This document shows, in pieces, positions 8,929 through 16,838 of a stretch of DNA of 27,900 nucleotides. The notes under the pieces are model-generated. The model saw only the letters and a list, made by a program, of their open reading frames with translations. It made no database searches and was not told the DNA's origin. The DNA is from JBBSDV01 sp038240335 (GTDB taxonomy: Bacteria; Chloroflexota; Dehalococcoidia; DSTF01; JACRBR01): NCBI GenBank assembly GCA_038240335.1, contig JBBSDV010000014.1, forward strand, positions 1 through 27,900, written 5' to 3'. Position 1 is the stretch's first letter; the number at the start of each line of letters is the position of its first letter. The position numbers were made by a program, and so were the translations under genes.

Positions 8929-9033
8929 CACCGATCCCGGCTAGCGGGACTATCCGGACCGGGCAACAAGCGCCGGGTCTGGCGATCCGGATGGCGCGTC
9001 GCGTACGACGCGCTGGTTACTCCCCTTTGGATT
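8915..9033 (-). promoter_or_regulatory. yybP-ykoY-type (Mn2+-sensing) riboswitch aptamer
   Basis: Read on the minus strand, the leader contains CCAAAGGGGAGTAACC (9030-9015) and, about 90 bases later, GGTGAGACCTTTG (8932-8920). These are the two conserved ends of the yybP-ykoY element. CAAAGG (9029-9024) pairs with CCTTTG (8925-8920) as P1. Between them lie a perfect 8-bp hairpin GCGCGTCG with a TACG loop (9013-8994), a stem ATCCGGA/TCCGGAT, and a TCCCG/CGGGA hairpin, giving a four-way-junction-like layout. Known members bind Mn2+ and turn on exporters such as MntP, Alx/TerC-type proteins and P-type ATPases. Ligand-stabilised P1 would free the gene from the overlapping terminator. No covariance search was run; the call rests on the conserved blocks and the exclusive pairing. 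Confidence 0.85.
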
Positions 9034-9097
9034 GATCGCACGCTACCGCGAATCGGGGGCGTCCGTCAAACACGGGCGGACGAACCGAGCGGTGACT

Positions 9098-9307
9098 TTA
9101 GCCAGCGAGTTCGGAGACCGGACATGCGTCATGCATGATGGTGTCGAGCAGCTCGGCGTCGAAGTAGTCGGCGCGGCTCTCGCCGGCATCTGGCAGACGC
9201 ATGCCGAGAGCGAAGAAGTCTTCCTGCGTCATCGCTTGATGGCAGCGCGAACACTCAAACATCGCTTGCCCACGGTGGTCCTGGATCACGGTAGATGGTG
9301 AGTTCAA
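9098..9307 (-). CDS. Small CxxC hypothetical protein
   Basis: The 69-residue frame has a single CSRCHQ knuckle (C19, C22, H23) and a further Cys at 62. It looks like half of a treble-clef or rubredoxin-like zinc site, but a complete second knuckle is not visible. The TTG start at 9307 has GAGGAG ten bases upstream; GTG (residue 7) or ATG (residue 16, MFECSRC) are alternatives. It lies directly upstream of the riboswitch on the same strand, 64 bp away. I do not recognise the family. Confidence 0.5.
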   Translation of the reverse strand: MNSPSTVIQDHRGQAMFECSRCHQAMTQEDFFALGMRLPDAGESRADYFDAELLDTIMHDACPVSELAG

Positions 9308-9631
9308 AGCGTGAGTTCTCCTCTTTTTGTTTATGCGCCGTTATGCGCCGATTGAAGTGCGTTCCTGCATACAACAACGCGTCGGACAACGTCCGCATGA
9401 CAACGCGACATAACGTTCAGCATGAAGGTCAGAATGTAACCAAGAGGGTCGATAGTGATGGTAGGGGAAGATGTTTGGGTTGTAGGGCGGCATTGCGCCG
9501 ACTTCTGGATTTGCGTCGGGTTGCGGCATCTCCCGCTGCGTGTCCTCGCGTCAATGGAAGCGGGCAACATCCTGCGTAAACGCTGCGTTATGGGGAGTAG
9601 TGAACGCCAACAGAAGGGTATCAGGAACTTC
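9308..9631. other. Divergent intergenic region with a 10-bp tandem repeat
   Basis: No gene is supported in this 324-bp stretch between the small CxxC gene (minus) and the J-like gene (plus). It holds a perfect tandem duplication TTATGCGCCG at 9331-9340 and 9341-9350, placed where promoter elements of the minus-strand gene would be. The frame of the plus-strand gene stays open back to 9455, but those codons do not resemble a J-domain N-terminus. Confidence 0.5.
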
Positions 9632-10489
9632 ATGAGCGACCGTGACTATTACGAGATCCTCGGTGTCATGCCGGGGGCGGATGGAGCATTGGTGGACCAG
9701 GCGTACTGGCATATGGCGCGCAAGTACCAGACTGCCGCCGTCGCTGATCCACGCGCACGCTTGCAACTCGATGATTTGAACGAAGCATACGGCGTCCTTG
9801 GGACACCGCGGCTCAGGGCGCAATATGACGCGTTTCGCGCGGAGGTTCTGCAACACGGGGCCGGTGGCGGCACGCCGAAGCAGACCCGCCGACGCCGAAC
9901 GTCTGATTCGGGCGAGGCGAGCGGCGACGATCAGGAGGTGCGGCGGCGATTCGTACTGACCAATCGCGCATACGGCTATGTCGGCGCTGCCGCCGTTGGC
10001 GCTGTCGCGGTCCTCGCGCTTCTACTCGGCGCTCCCGTGGTGCTCTGCGTCGCGGCGGTTGTGACCGCCGCCAGTGCTGCGCTGCTGCCGACGCTCACCG
10101 CGCAATTCCCGCTGCACATAACGATGGCGTCGGCTTCATCGAACATGGTTTCGGAGGTACCTGCCGCCGTGCGCCAATCTTCGCGTACGGCACCGCGCGA
10201 GGCAACGCGGGTGGAGGCCGTATCAAAACCTGAGCGCGTCGTCGCGAAACGCAGTGATTCTGCATCGGCGTCCGAGATACAGGCGTCGACCGCAGCGATG
10301 ATCAGCCGATGGCGCAACAGCGTCGGGCTGCAGGCGCCGCCAACCAGCGCCGGTGAGCTCGAGCGCGAGCCGGATACGACGCTCGTCGAGATCTTTCAAT
10401 CGGAGCAGGACATCGATTCACCAGACGAGCCATTGAGCGCGGTGATTGACATCCTTCGTGGTTCGCGCCACGCGTCGGAGCATCGCTAG
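9632..10489 (+). CDS. J-domain-like membrane protein lacking the HPD motif
   Basis: Residues 4-70 of this 285-residue protein align with a DnaJ J domain: DYYEILGVMPGAD, helix II VDQAYWHMARKY, and helix III LDDLNEAYGVLGTPRLRAQYDAF. The HPD tripeptide that activates Hsp70 should follow KY (residues 31-32) but reads QTA here, so DnaK stimulation is unlikely. A charged linker (about 80-107) follows, then two hydrophobic segments (about 116-135 and 136-155), and a Ser/Arg-rich low-complexity tail of about 130 residues. The start at 9632 begins MSDRDYYEIL and has AGGA five bases before it; the frame upstream is open but not J-like. It may be a scaffold at the membrane. Its neighbours do not define a role. 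Confidence 0.78.
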   Translation: MSDRDYYEILGVMPGADGALVDQAYWHMARKYQTAAVADPRARLQLDDLNEAYGVLGTPRLRAQYDAFRAEVLQHGAGGGTPKQTRRRRTSDSGEASGDDQEVRRRFVLTNRAYGYVGAAAVGAVAVLALLLGAPVVLCVAAVVTAASAALLPTLTAQFPLHITMASASSNMVSEVPAAVRQSSRTAPREATRVEAVSKPERVVAKRSDSASASEIQASTAAMISRWRNSVGLQAPPTSAGELEREPDTTLVEIFQSEQDIDSPDEPLSAVIDILRGSRHASEHR

Positions 10490-10880
10490 CGCTTGCTGGT
10501 GCTCCTACCACATCGCTGGCTTCGTAACGCGAATTGATCGCCGCGCTCCCGCTTCGATTGATGGGGTTGCGGATCGAGGGCCCTGCCACATGCGTTCGCA
10601 GGCAGACTCATATGATCGCACTATAGATGTTATGTAGGATTGGCCCGTAGACGATCGTGTGGGCGCGAGCGGCCAGGGCGCGTGCTCCGGTCGCGTTGCC
10701 GCGCAGATCGAATCGACGTCTGCGCGAAATTGGTATGCAATCGAATATGACGCTTGCGGCCATCGTATCAAGCAGGCTAGCTCCGCACCGATACTCCATG
10801 CGGAGGTTCACCGGGATCACGTGCACGCCAAGCCAGAATCGCATTTAGCGTGTGGTGGTAGCGCACGAGGCTGAGTACGC
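10490..10880. other. 391-bp stretch without a supported gene
   Basis: It lies between the J-like gene and the diguanylate cyclase gene. The longest frames (about 70-95 codons on either strand) have no recognisable domain and no ribosome site. No tRNA, strong hairpin or repeat was found. GAGG ten bases before 10881 may be the ribosome site of the next gene. Confidence 0.4.
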
Positions 10881-11732
10881 GTGTACCGGCGCGGATCGGG
10901 CTCGTCCGGATTATCAATGCAAACAGTGCCCCATAAGAGCATTATCGACGAGATGGGCCAGCCGATGGCCTCGAGCCGTGCGCCGCGGCCGGCCGGCTGG
11001 GTGACGAAACTGGCCGGCGTGGCGATCGGTTGCGTCACGGGCGTGGTCATCGTCGCCGGCCCGAGTATTATGTCGAGAAGCAATTACACTGCCCTCGAGC
11101 TCTTTTCGGTGCTTTGCGGCGTTGCATACGGCATCTTCCTGGCGACGCACTCGCGCAGCACGCATGTGAAGCTCGAGCGCGCGTACTCCGCACATCTGGA
11201 AGAGCTGAGCCAGCGACTGCGCACGATGGCGTACCGCGATGCCCTGACCGGCCTCTACAATCACCGTTACTTCTATGAGCAGCTTTCGCATGAGCTCGAG
11301 CGCTCGCTGCGCTATAGCCAGCCGCTGACACTGCTTCTCATGGACATGAACAACTTCAAGCAGATCAACGACACGTACGGTCACATGGTCGGCGACAAAT
11401 TCCTTGGGCTGGTCGGCCAAATCATCGCCAAGCAGATTCGGAGCAGCGACATCGGCGCACGATACGGCGGCGACGAGTTCGTGGTCATCCTGCCGAATTC
11501 CTCCGCCGGCGAGGCGCGCGTCACGGCCGATAAGCTCTCGGAGGCCGTCTCCCACGCCGCTGCTCTCAGCACGAACGAGGAGTCGGTGCAGCTGGGGATC
11601 TCGATCGGGATCGCGACATGTCCCGATGACTCTCGCATCCCCGGCGAATTGATCGAGATCGCGGATAGCCGGCTGTACGAGGTAAAGGCACGGCGACATG
11701 GCGAGCGTGCGAGCTCGCGGCGCACCGCGTAG
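10881..11732 (+). CDS. Membrane-anchored diguanylate cyclase (GGDEF)
   Basis: The product (283 residues from a GTG start) has two hydrophobic segments (about 40-62 and 68-90), a short helix (95-117), and a full GGDEF domain (about 118-275). The domain starts YRDALTGLYNHRYF; the Mg/GTP region is MDMNNFKQINDTYGH, and the active-site GGDEF is at 196-200. An RSSD stretch five residues before it is an intact I-site, so product inhibition by c-di-GMP is expected. It makes c-di-GMP from two GTP at the inner membrane face. There is no separate sensor domain beyond the two membrane segments. ATGs at 10917 and 10953 are alternative starts; the choice is uncertain. It lies 114 bp before the S41 protease gene on the same strand. 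Confidence 0.93.
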   Translation: MYRRGSGSSGLSMQTVPHKSIIDEMGQPMASSRAPRPAGWVTKLAGVAIGCVTGVVIVAGPSIMSRSNYTALELFSVLCGVAYGIFLATHSRSTHVKLERAYSAHLEELSQRLRTMAYRDALTGLYNHRYFYEQLSHELERSLRYSQPLTLLLMDMNNFKQINDTYGHMVGDKFLGLVGQIIAKQIRSSDIGARYGGDEFVVILPNSSAGEARVTADKLSEAVSHAAALSTNEESVQLGISIGIATCPDDSRIPGELIEIADSRLYEVKARRHGERASSRRTA

Positions 11733-11846
11733 GACGCGCGCACAGGCTCAGGGCTTTGGCTCGTGGATGTTGGGTGACGGATACGGGGTGCTAGACTTGA
11801 CGCGAGATGCGCCGTTTGCGCCATCGCCAAAAGGAGCCCCGCCCCT

Positions 11847-13157
11847 ATGCTCAAGTCTGCTCGATGGGCCGTCGTCGGCCTTCTCGCCGTGTCGATTCTC
11901 ATCCTGGCGGGTGCGCTCGGTTATGTCGTGCGCGGCGACAGCGGCGGGACGGCGCGCGGCAGTCAAGGAGACACCCCTTCCGCGCCGCAGTCGCTGAGCG
12001 GCGACGACTTTAAGCAGCTTAATGACATCTACAAGCTGCTGCAGGATCGGTACGTGGATCCGAGCCTCGTCGACCGTGACGCGCTGTATCAGGCGGCGAT
12101 CAACGGCATGCTTCAAACGTTCCCTGACAGCGGGACGTTTTATGTCGACCCGAACACCGTGAAGACGAGCGTTGGCCCATCAGGAAAGTTCCAGGGCATC
12201 GGCGCGACCGTCGCATCCCAAAATGGGCAGATCGTCATTGTCGCTCCGATCGAGGGCACGCCGGCCGAGCGCGCCGGCATCAAGCCTGGCGATGCGATCC
12301 TCGAGGTCGACGGCGAGTCGACGGACGGCTGGTCGCAGGAGAAGGCGGTGCTCAAGATCCGCGGCGACAGCGGCACAAGCGTCAAGTTGAAGATTCGGCA
12401 CTCCGACAAGCAGGAACTCACGCTGGATATTCAGCGCGAGGAAATCAAGGTCCAGAGCGTCACGACGCAGCCGCCAACGGGCTCGCTCAAAGACGGCTCC
12501 GGCGCGGACATCACGGACCTCGCCTATATTCACATCCGAGAGTTCTCGGAGCCGACGAAGGATCAGATGCAGACGGCGCTCAAAGACGCGGTGGGCTCCG
12601 GCAAGAAGGGGATCGTCCTCGACTTGCGGAACAACCCAGGGGGATTGTTGCGGACGACAGCGGATATCGCTGACGAGTTCCTCGATGGCGACAAGACGAT
12701 CTTGACGGAGCGCGAACGCGACGGAAGTGAGCAGCGCTTCGCATCACATGCCGGCGGTGCGGCGACGTCGATCCCTGTTGTGATCATCATGAATCGGTTC
12801 AGCGCGAGTGGCTCGGAGGTGTTGGCAGCGGCATTGCATGACAACGATCGCGCGACAATCGTTGGCGAAAAGTCATTCGGCAAGGGTACCGTCAACATCT
12901 CCAACGACCTCCGAGACGGCGGTCAATTGTATGTGAGCATCGCCAAGTGGCTGACGCCGAACGGCACGCAGATCGACGGCGTTGGCATCCGGCCCGACGT
13001 CGCGGTCACGCTCTCGGACGACGACATCGACTCGCGGCGGGATGTCCAGCTGCAAAAGGCGATCGACGTGCTCGAGGGGACGAACTTCGCCGTGGTCAGC
13101 ACACCGACGGCAGGTGCGGCGACACCTGTCGGTACACCCACGCGCGTTCGCGGCTAA
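11847..13157 (+). CDS. S41 C-terminal processing peptidase with PDZ domain
   Basis: The 436-residue protein begins with a single membrane anchor (about 7-29). A helical region (55-95), a PDZ domain (about 108-198, KFQGIGATV then PAERAGIKPGDAIL) and the S41 protease core follow. The expected dyad is S321 in FSASGSEV and K346 in SFGKGTV, 25 residues apart as in CtpA/CtpB/Prc. The core also has LDLRNNPGG (259-266). It should cleave C-terminal segments of envelope or extracytoplasmic proteins. AAGGAG lies ten bases before the ATG. A Thr/Pro/Ala-rich tail (about 415-436) ends the protein. smpB starts 6 bp after its stop, so the two are almost certainly one transcript. Confidence 0.95.
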   Translation: MLKSARWAVVGLLAVSILILAGALGYVVRGDSGGTARGSQGDTPSAPQSLSGDDFKQLNDIYKLLQDRYVDPSLVDRDALYQAAINGMLQTFPDSGTFYVDPNTVKTSVGPSGKFQGIGATVASQNGQIVIVAPIEGTPAERAGIKPGDAILEVDGESTDGWSQEKAVLKIRGDSGTSVKLKIRHSDKQELTLDIQREEIKVQSVTTQPPTGSLKDGSGADITDLAYIHIREFSEPTKDQMQTALKDAVGSGKKGIVLDLRNNPGGLLRTTADIADEFLDGDKTILTERERDGSEQRFASHAGGAATSIPVVIIMNRFSASGSEVLAAALHDNDRATIVGEKSFGKGTVNISNDLRDGGQLYVSIAKWLTPNGTQIDGVGIRPDVAVTLSDDDIDSRRDVQLQKAIDVLEGTNFAVVSTPTAGAATPVGTPTRVRG

Positions 13158-13163
13158 CGCACG

Positions 13164-13622
13164 GTGAGCGACTTCAAACCGATCGCCGCGAACCGCAAGG
13201 CGTTCCACGACTACGAGATCATCGAGAAGATCGAGGCAGGTCTCGTCCTCATGGGGACGGAGATCAAGTCCATTCGCGCCGGCGGCGCGAACATCCGCGA
13301 GGCGCATGCGCGGCCGTTGGATGGGGAGATGTGGCTTTACGGCGCGCACATCGCGCCCTATGCGGCCGGCAGCTGGCAGAACCACGAGCCGACGCGGCCA
13401 CGCCGGGTGCTGATGCACAAAAAGCAGATCCGGGCGTGGGTCCGATCGATGGCCGAAAAGGGCCTTACGGTCGTGCCGCTCAACCTCTATCTGAAGAACG
13501 GCATGGCCAAGGTCGAGTTGGGTCTCGTGCGCGGCAAGAAGCAGTACGACAAGCGGCAGGCCATCGCCAAGCGGGACGCCGAGCGGGACATCCAGCGCGT
13601 CCTCCGCCACAACAATCGGTAA
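13164..13622 (+). CDS. smpB: SsrA (tmRNA)-binding protein SmpB
   Basis: The 152 residues fit SmpB along the full length. They start with IAANRKAFHDYEIIEKIEAG, then GTEIKSIRAGGANIREAHA, and continue with LYGAHIAPY and HEPTRPRRVLMHKK. They end with a basic tail KKQYDKRQAIAKRDAERDIQR that enters the ribosome decoding centre. SmpB brings tmRNA to stalled ribosomes for trans-translation. The GTG start is 6 bp after the stop of the protease gene. Linking a tail-type protease with trans-translation is suggestive, but the S41 enzyme has a membrane anchor. No tmRNA gene was found in the window. Confidence 0.97.
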   Translation: MSDFKPIAANRKAFHDYEIIEKIEAGLVLMGTEIKSIRAGGANIREAHARPLDGEMWLYGAHIAPYAAGSWQNHEPTRPRRVLMHKKQIRAWVRSMAEKGLTVVPLNLYLKNGMAKVELGLVRGKKQYDKRQAIAKRDAERDIQRVLRHNNR

Positions 13623-13626
13623 GCAG

Positions 13627-13651
13627 AGCACGTGCTGCTGCTCGCGTTTTC
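13627..13651 (+). terminator. Weak hairpin plus T run after smpB
   Basis: GAGCA (13627-13631) can pair with TGCTC (13640-13644), and TTTT follows three bases later. The stem is short, so this is only a possible terminator. Confidence 0.25.
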
Positions 13652-13782
13652 CCTCGGCGCAGGCTCTTGCACCTGTTGCGCGAGACGGTGCCGTCAGCCG
13701 CATTGAGGATGCGGGATCCGCAGATCTGGGAGGCCGTATCTGACACTGCGGCGTGATGTACGATGGTGGTACGGAGGGTGCT

Positions 13783-15186
13783 ATGGAACCGCGCATCCAG
13801 TACGCCAGCACGTCGGACGGAGTGAGCATCGCCTACTGGTCGATCGGCGAGGGGATGCCCATCGTCAATCCGCCGCCGGCGCTGCCCTGGAGCCACATCG
13901 AGCACGAGTGGCAAATTCCGGAGTGGCGGCACTTCTACGAGCACCTGTCGGAGAACTATCGCGTCATCCGGTATGACAGCCGGGGAGCGGGACTCTCGTC
14001 GCGGATGCCAGCGGCGTATTCGCTCGATACGCATCTGCTCGACCTCGAGGCAGTGGTCGACCGGCTCGATCTGCAGCAGTTCGCGATGCTGGGCGTGTAC
14101 TACAACGTGCCGCTGATCATTGCGTATGCGGTTCGCCACCCGGAGCGCGTGTCGCACCTGATCTCGTGGTGCGGCATCGCGAGCGGTGAGGATCTGGATC
14201 GCCCGCAGCACATGACAGAGCATCTCGAGCGGTTGATCAACGTCGATTATGAGTTGTTCACGGAGACGCTGGCGCACACGATCTTTGGCTGGTCCGCGGG
14301 TGATGCGGCGCACCGGTTCGCGCAGTACATGCAGGCGAGCCTGACGGCTGAGCAGGCGCAGCAGTGCTGGGGCGCGGACGGCAAGATGGATGTCAGTGAA
14401 TTGCTGCCGAAGGTTTCGCAACCGACGCTCGTCATGCATCGGCGCGACTTCCCGATGCTCAACATCGAGACATCGAAGCAGCTGGCCGCGGGCATCCGCG
14501 ACTCGCGGCTGCGGATGTTCGAAGGCTCATCGCTCTCGCCGTACATGGGCGACATGCGCGGCGTCGTGGATGCGATCGACGAGTTTCTCGGTATGCAGCG
14601 CATCGAAGGCCACGTGCCGCTACGGCATGCGCATGAAAGCGACGCCAGTGAGCACCCAACTGCGACCCCGGGCGGCTTCCGGACGATTATGTTCACTGAT
14701 ATGGAAGGCTCCACCGGTTTGACGCAGCGGCTCGGCGACGCCCGGGCCCAGGATCTCGTGCGTCTGCACAACACAATCGTGGGTTCGGCGCTGTATGCGC
14801 AGGGCGGCACCCTAGTGAAGCACACGGGCGACGGGATCATGGCGTCGTTCCCGACGGCGTCCGGTGCGGTGGACTGCGCGATCGCGATCCAGCGCGCTTT
14901 TGCCTCGCACAACGAGACGAACCCCGGCGAGCAGGTCAACGTGCGCATCGGGATCAACGCCGGCGAGCCGGTTGCCGAGGGCGACGATCTGTTTGGAACG
15001 GCGGTGCAACTTGCATCGCGCGTCTGCGCGCGCGCCGATGCCCGCGAGATCCTGACGTCCGACGTCGTGCGGCAACTCGTCGCGGGCAAGGGCTTCCTGT
15101 TTGCAGACCGCGGCGAAGCCGAGCTTCGCGGGTTCGAGGATCCTGTGCGTATCTACGACGTACGATGGCGCGAGAGCGTCGGGTGA
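13783..15186 (+). CDS. Class III adenylate/guanylate cyclase fused to a degenerate alpha/beta hydrolase domain
   Basis: Counted from the ATG at 13783 (GGAGG six bases upstream; the frame opens at 13753), the protein has 467 residues. Residues 1-270 have the alpha/beta-hydrolase layout (RYDSRGAGLSSR, then AYAVRHPERV). The nucleophile elbow reads LGVYYNV, putting Tyr 106 where Ser should be. The region that should hold His reads EGSSLSPYMGD. The hydrolase triad is therefore lost and this half is probably a sensor or scaffold. Residues 299-467 are a class III cyclase: metal aspartates D306 (FTDMEGST) and D350 (TGDG), substrate-specifying K346 (LVKHTGDG), and the AVQLASR segment. K346 and the family suggest cAMP. 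The next gene overlaps it by 22 bp. Confidence 0.92.
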   Translation: MEPRIQYASTSDGVSIAYWSIGEGMPIVNPPPALPWSHIEHEWQIPEWRHFYEHLSENYRVIRYDSRGAGLSSRMPAAYSLDTHLLDLEAVVDRLDLQQFAMLGVYYNVPLIIAYAVRHPERVSHLISWCGIASGEDLDRPQHMTEHLERLINVDYELFTETLAHTIFGWSAGDAAHRFAQYMQASLTAEQAQQCWGADGKMDVSELLPKVSQPTLVMHRRDFPMLNIETSKQLAAGIRDSRLRMFEGSSLSPYMGDMRGVVDAIDEFLGMQRIEGHVPLRHAHESDASEHPTATPGGFRTIMFTDMEGSTGLTQRLGDARAQDLVRLHNTIVGSALYAQGGTLVKHTGDGIMASFPTASGAVDCAIAIQRAFASHNETNPGEQVNVRIGINAGEPVAEGDDLFGTAVQLASRVCARADAREILTSDVVRQLVAGKGFLFADRGEAELRGFEDPVRIYDVRWRESVG

Positions 15187-16817
15187 CGGCGCCGTCAAGC
15201 ACGCGCTCCTTCGACACGATCATCCGCCAGGGCTCCATTCACGATGGCAGCGGCGACGCGCCGTACGTCGCTGACATCGGCGTTGTCGCTGATCGAATCG
15301 CCGAGATCGGCTCGCTCGGTGATGCGACGGCGGGTTTGGTGATCGATGCAAGTGGCATGGCGATCGCCCCAGGCTTCATCAACACGCTGAGTCACTCCTA
15401 CTTCAGCATCCTGCAGGATCCGCGCTCGCTCGGCGAACTGAAGCAGGGTGTCACGCTGCAAATTTTCGGCGAAGGCAATTCGATGGGGCCGCTGACGCCG
15501 GAGATGCAGGAGCGCATGCAAAAGAATCACCCGCCCGACCTCTACGTCGACGTGCCGTGGCGCACGCTCGCCGGGTACCTCGCGTACGCGGAGCACACCG
15601 GCGTCGCCCAAAACGTCGCATCGTATATAGGCGCGACGACGCTGCGAACGTACGCCGTCGGGCAGGATGATCGCCCGGCGACGACGGCGGAACTCGACGT
15701 CATGCGCGGACTCGTGCGCGACGAGATGTCGGCGGGCGCGCTGGGCATCGGCTCGTCACTGATTTATCCTCCGGCGTTCTTCGCATCGACCGAAGAGCTG
15801 ATTGAATTGTGCCGGGCTGCCGCGCGATATGCAGGCAAATACATCTCGCATGTTCGCGACGAGGGCAATGCGCTGATCGAGTCGATCACGGAGCTATTGC
15901 GGATCAGCCGCGAGGGCGGCGTGCCCGCCGAGATTTATCACCTGAAGCAGGCCGGCAAGGACAACTGGCACAAGCTCGATCGCGTCATCGAGCTTGTTGA
16001 AAGCGCGCGCGCGGCTGGCGAGCAGATCACGGCCGACATGTATCTGTACACCGCCGGCGCGACCGGCCTCTCGAACAGCATCCCGCCGCGATTTCACGAC
16101 GGTGGGCCGGAGAAGCTCTTCTCGCGGCTGGCGGATCCGGGGACGCGCGCGGAGATCCACAATGAGATTGCGCATTCGACGACGGGATGGGAAAACCTCT
16201 ATCTCGCGAGCGGCGGCGCGGACGGCGTGCTGATCCTGAGCACCCGCAAGGAAGAACATCGCGTGTATCAGGGAAAGACGCTGGGCGAGGTGGCGAGCAT
16301 GATGGGAGAGAATCCGATCGATGCGTTGATGGATCTCGTCTTGCGGGATCGCTCGCGCATCGATACGGCCTACTTCAGCATGTCCGAGGACAACGTGCGG
16401 CGGCAGATCACGCTGCCTTGGATGTCGTTCGGGTCCGATGCGCCTTCGTGGGCGGCCGAGGGCGCATTCCTGAAGCGGTCAACGCATCCACGCGCGTACG
16501 GCAATTTTGCGCGGCTGCTTGGGAAGTACGTGCGGGAAGAGCGGATCATCTCGCTCGCCGAGGCGATCCGGCGACTGACGCGCCTCCCCGCCGACAATCT
16601 CGAATTGCGGGAGCGCGGCCGCATCGAGCAAGGCTTCTTCGCCGACATCGTGATCTTCGACGCCGAGACGATCATCGATCGGGCGACGTGGGCGGAACCC
16701 CACCAGTACGCTCTCGGTGTGCGCGACGTGCTCGTCAACGGCGTTGCGGCGCTCCGCGACGGCGAGCCGACCGGCGCACTCCCCGGCCGTGCCGTTTACG
16801 GCCGCGGCAAGCGCTGA
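15165..16817 (+). CDS. D-aminoacylase/N-acyl-D-amino-acid deacylase-family amidohydrolase
   Basis: The 550-residue protein belongs to the amidohydrolase superfamily, near D-aminoacylases: an N-terminal small beta domain (FDTIIRQGSIHDGSG), then APGFIN, the (beta/alpha)8 barrel, and a C-terminal FADIVIFDAETI strand region. The canonical PGFIDxHxH site reads PGFINTLSH here, so the aspartate is Asn and the first metal His is Leu (residue 75), while the second His (77) remains. Barrel residues such as SHVRDEGN, IYHLKQAGK and SFGSDAPSW are present. Many homologues with GEG-NSMGP in place of a metal-ligand Cys share this divergence, so the activity may be non-standard. It overlaps the cyclase gene by 22 bp; GTG at 15183 (four-base overlap) is an alternative start. 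Confidence 0.88.
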   Translation: MARERRVTAPSSTRSFDTIIRQGSIHDGSGDAPYVADIGVVADRIAEIGSLGDATAGLVIDASGMAIAPGFINTLSHSYFSILQDPRSLGELKQGVTLQIFGEGNSMGPLTPEMQERMQKNHPPDLYVDVPWRTLAGYLAYAEHTGVAQNVASYIGATTLRTYAVGQDDRPATTAELDVMRGLVRDEMSAGALGIGSSLIYPPAFFASTEELIELCRAAARYAGKYISHVRDEGNALIESITELLRISREGGVPAEIYHLKQAGKDNWHKLDRVIELVESARAAGEQITADMYLYTAGATGLSNSIPPRFHDGGPEKLFSRLADPGTRAEIHNEIAHSTTGWENLYLASGGADGVLILSTRKEEHRVYQGKTLGEVASMMGENPIDALMDLVLRDRSRIDTAYFSMSEDNVRRQITLPWMSFGSDAPSWAAEGAFLKRSTHPRAYGNFARLLGKYVREERIISLAEAIRRLTRLPADNLELRERGRIEQGFFADIVIFDAETIIDRATWAEPHQYALGVRDVLVNGVAALRDGEPTGALPGRAVYGRGKR

Positions 16818-16838
16818 CGGGCGACTCCGTTCGAACTG

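Noticed and set aside
13623..13782. Possible tmRNA next to smpB
   Set aside because: No tRNA-like ends, no tag frame and no conserved 5' sequence are seen.
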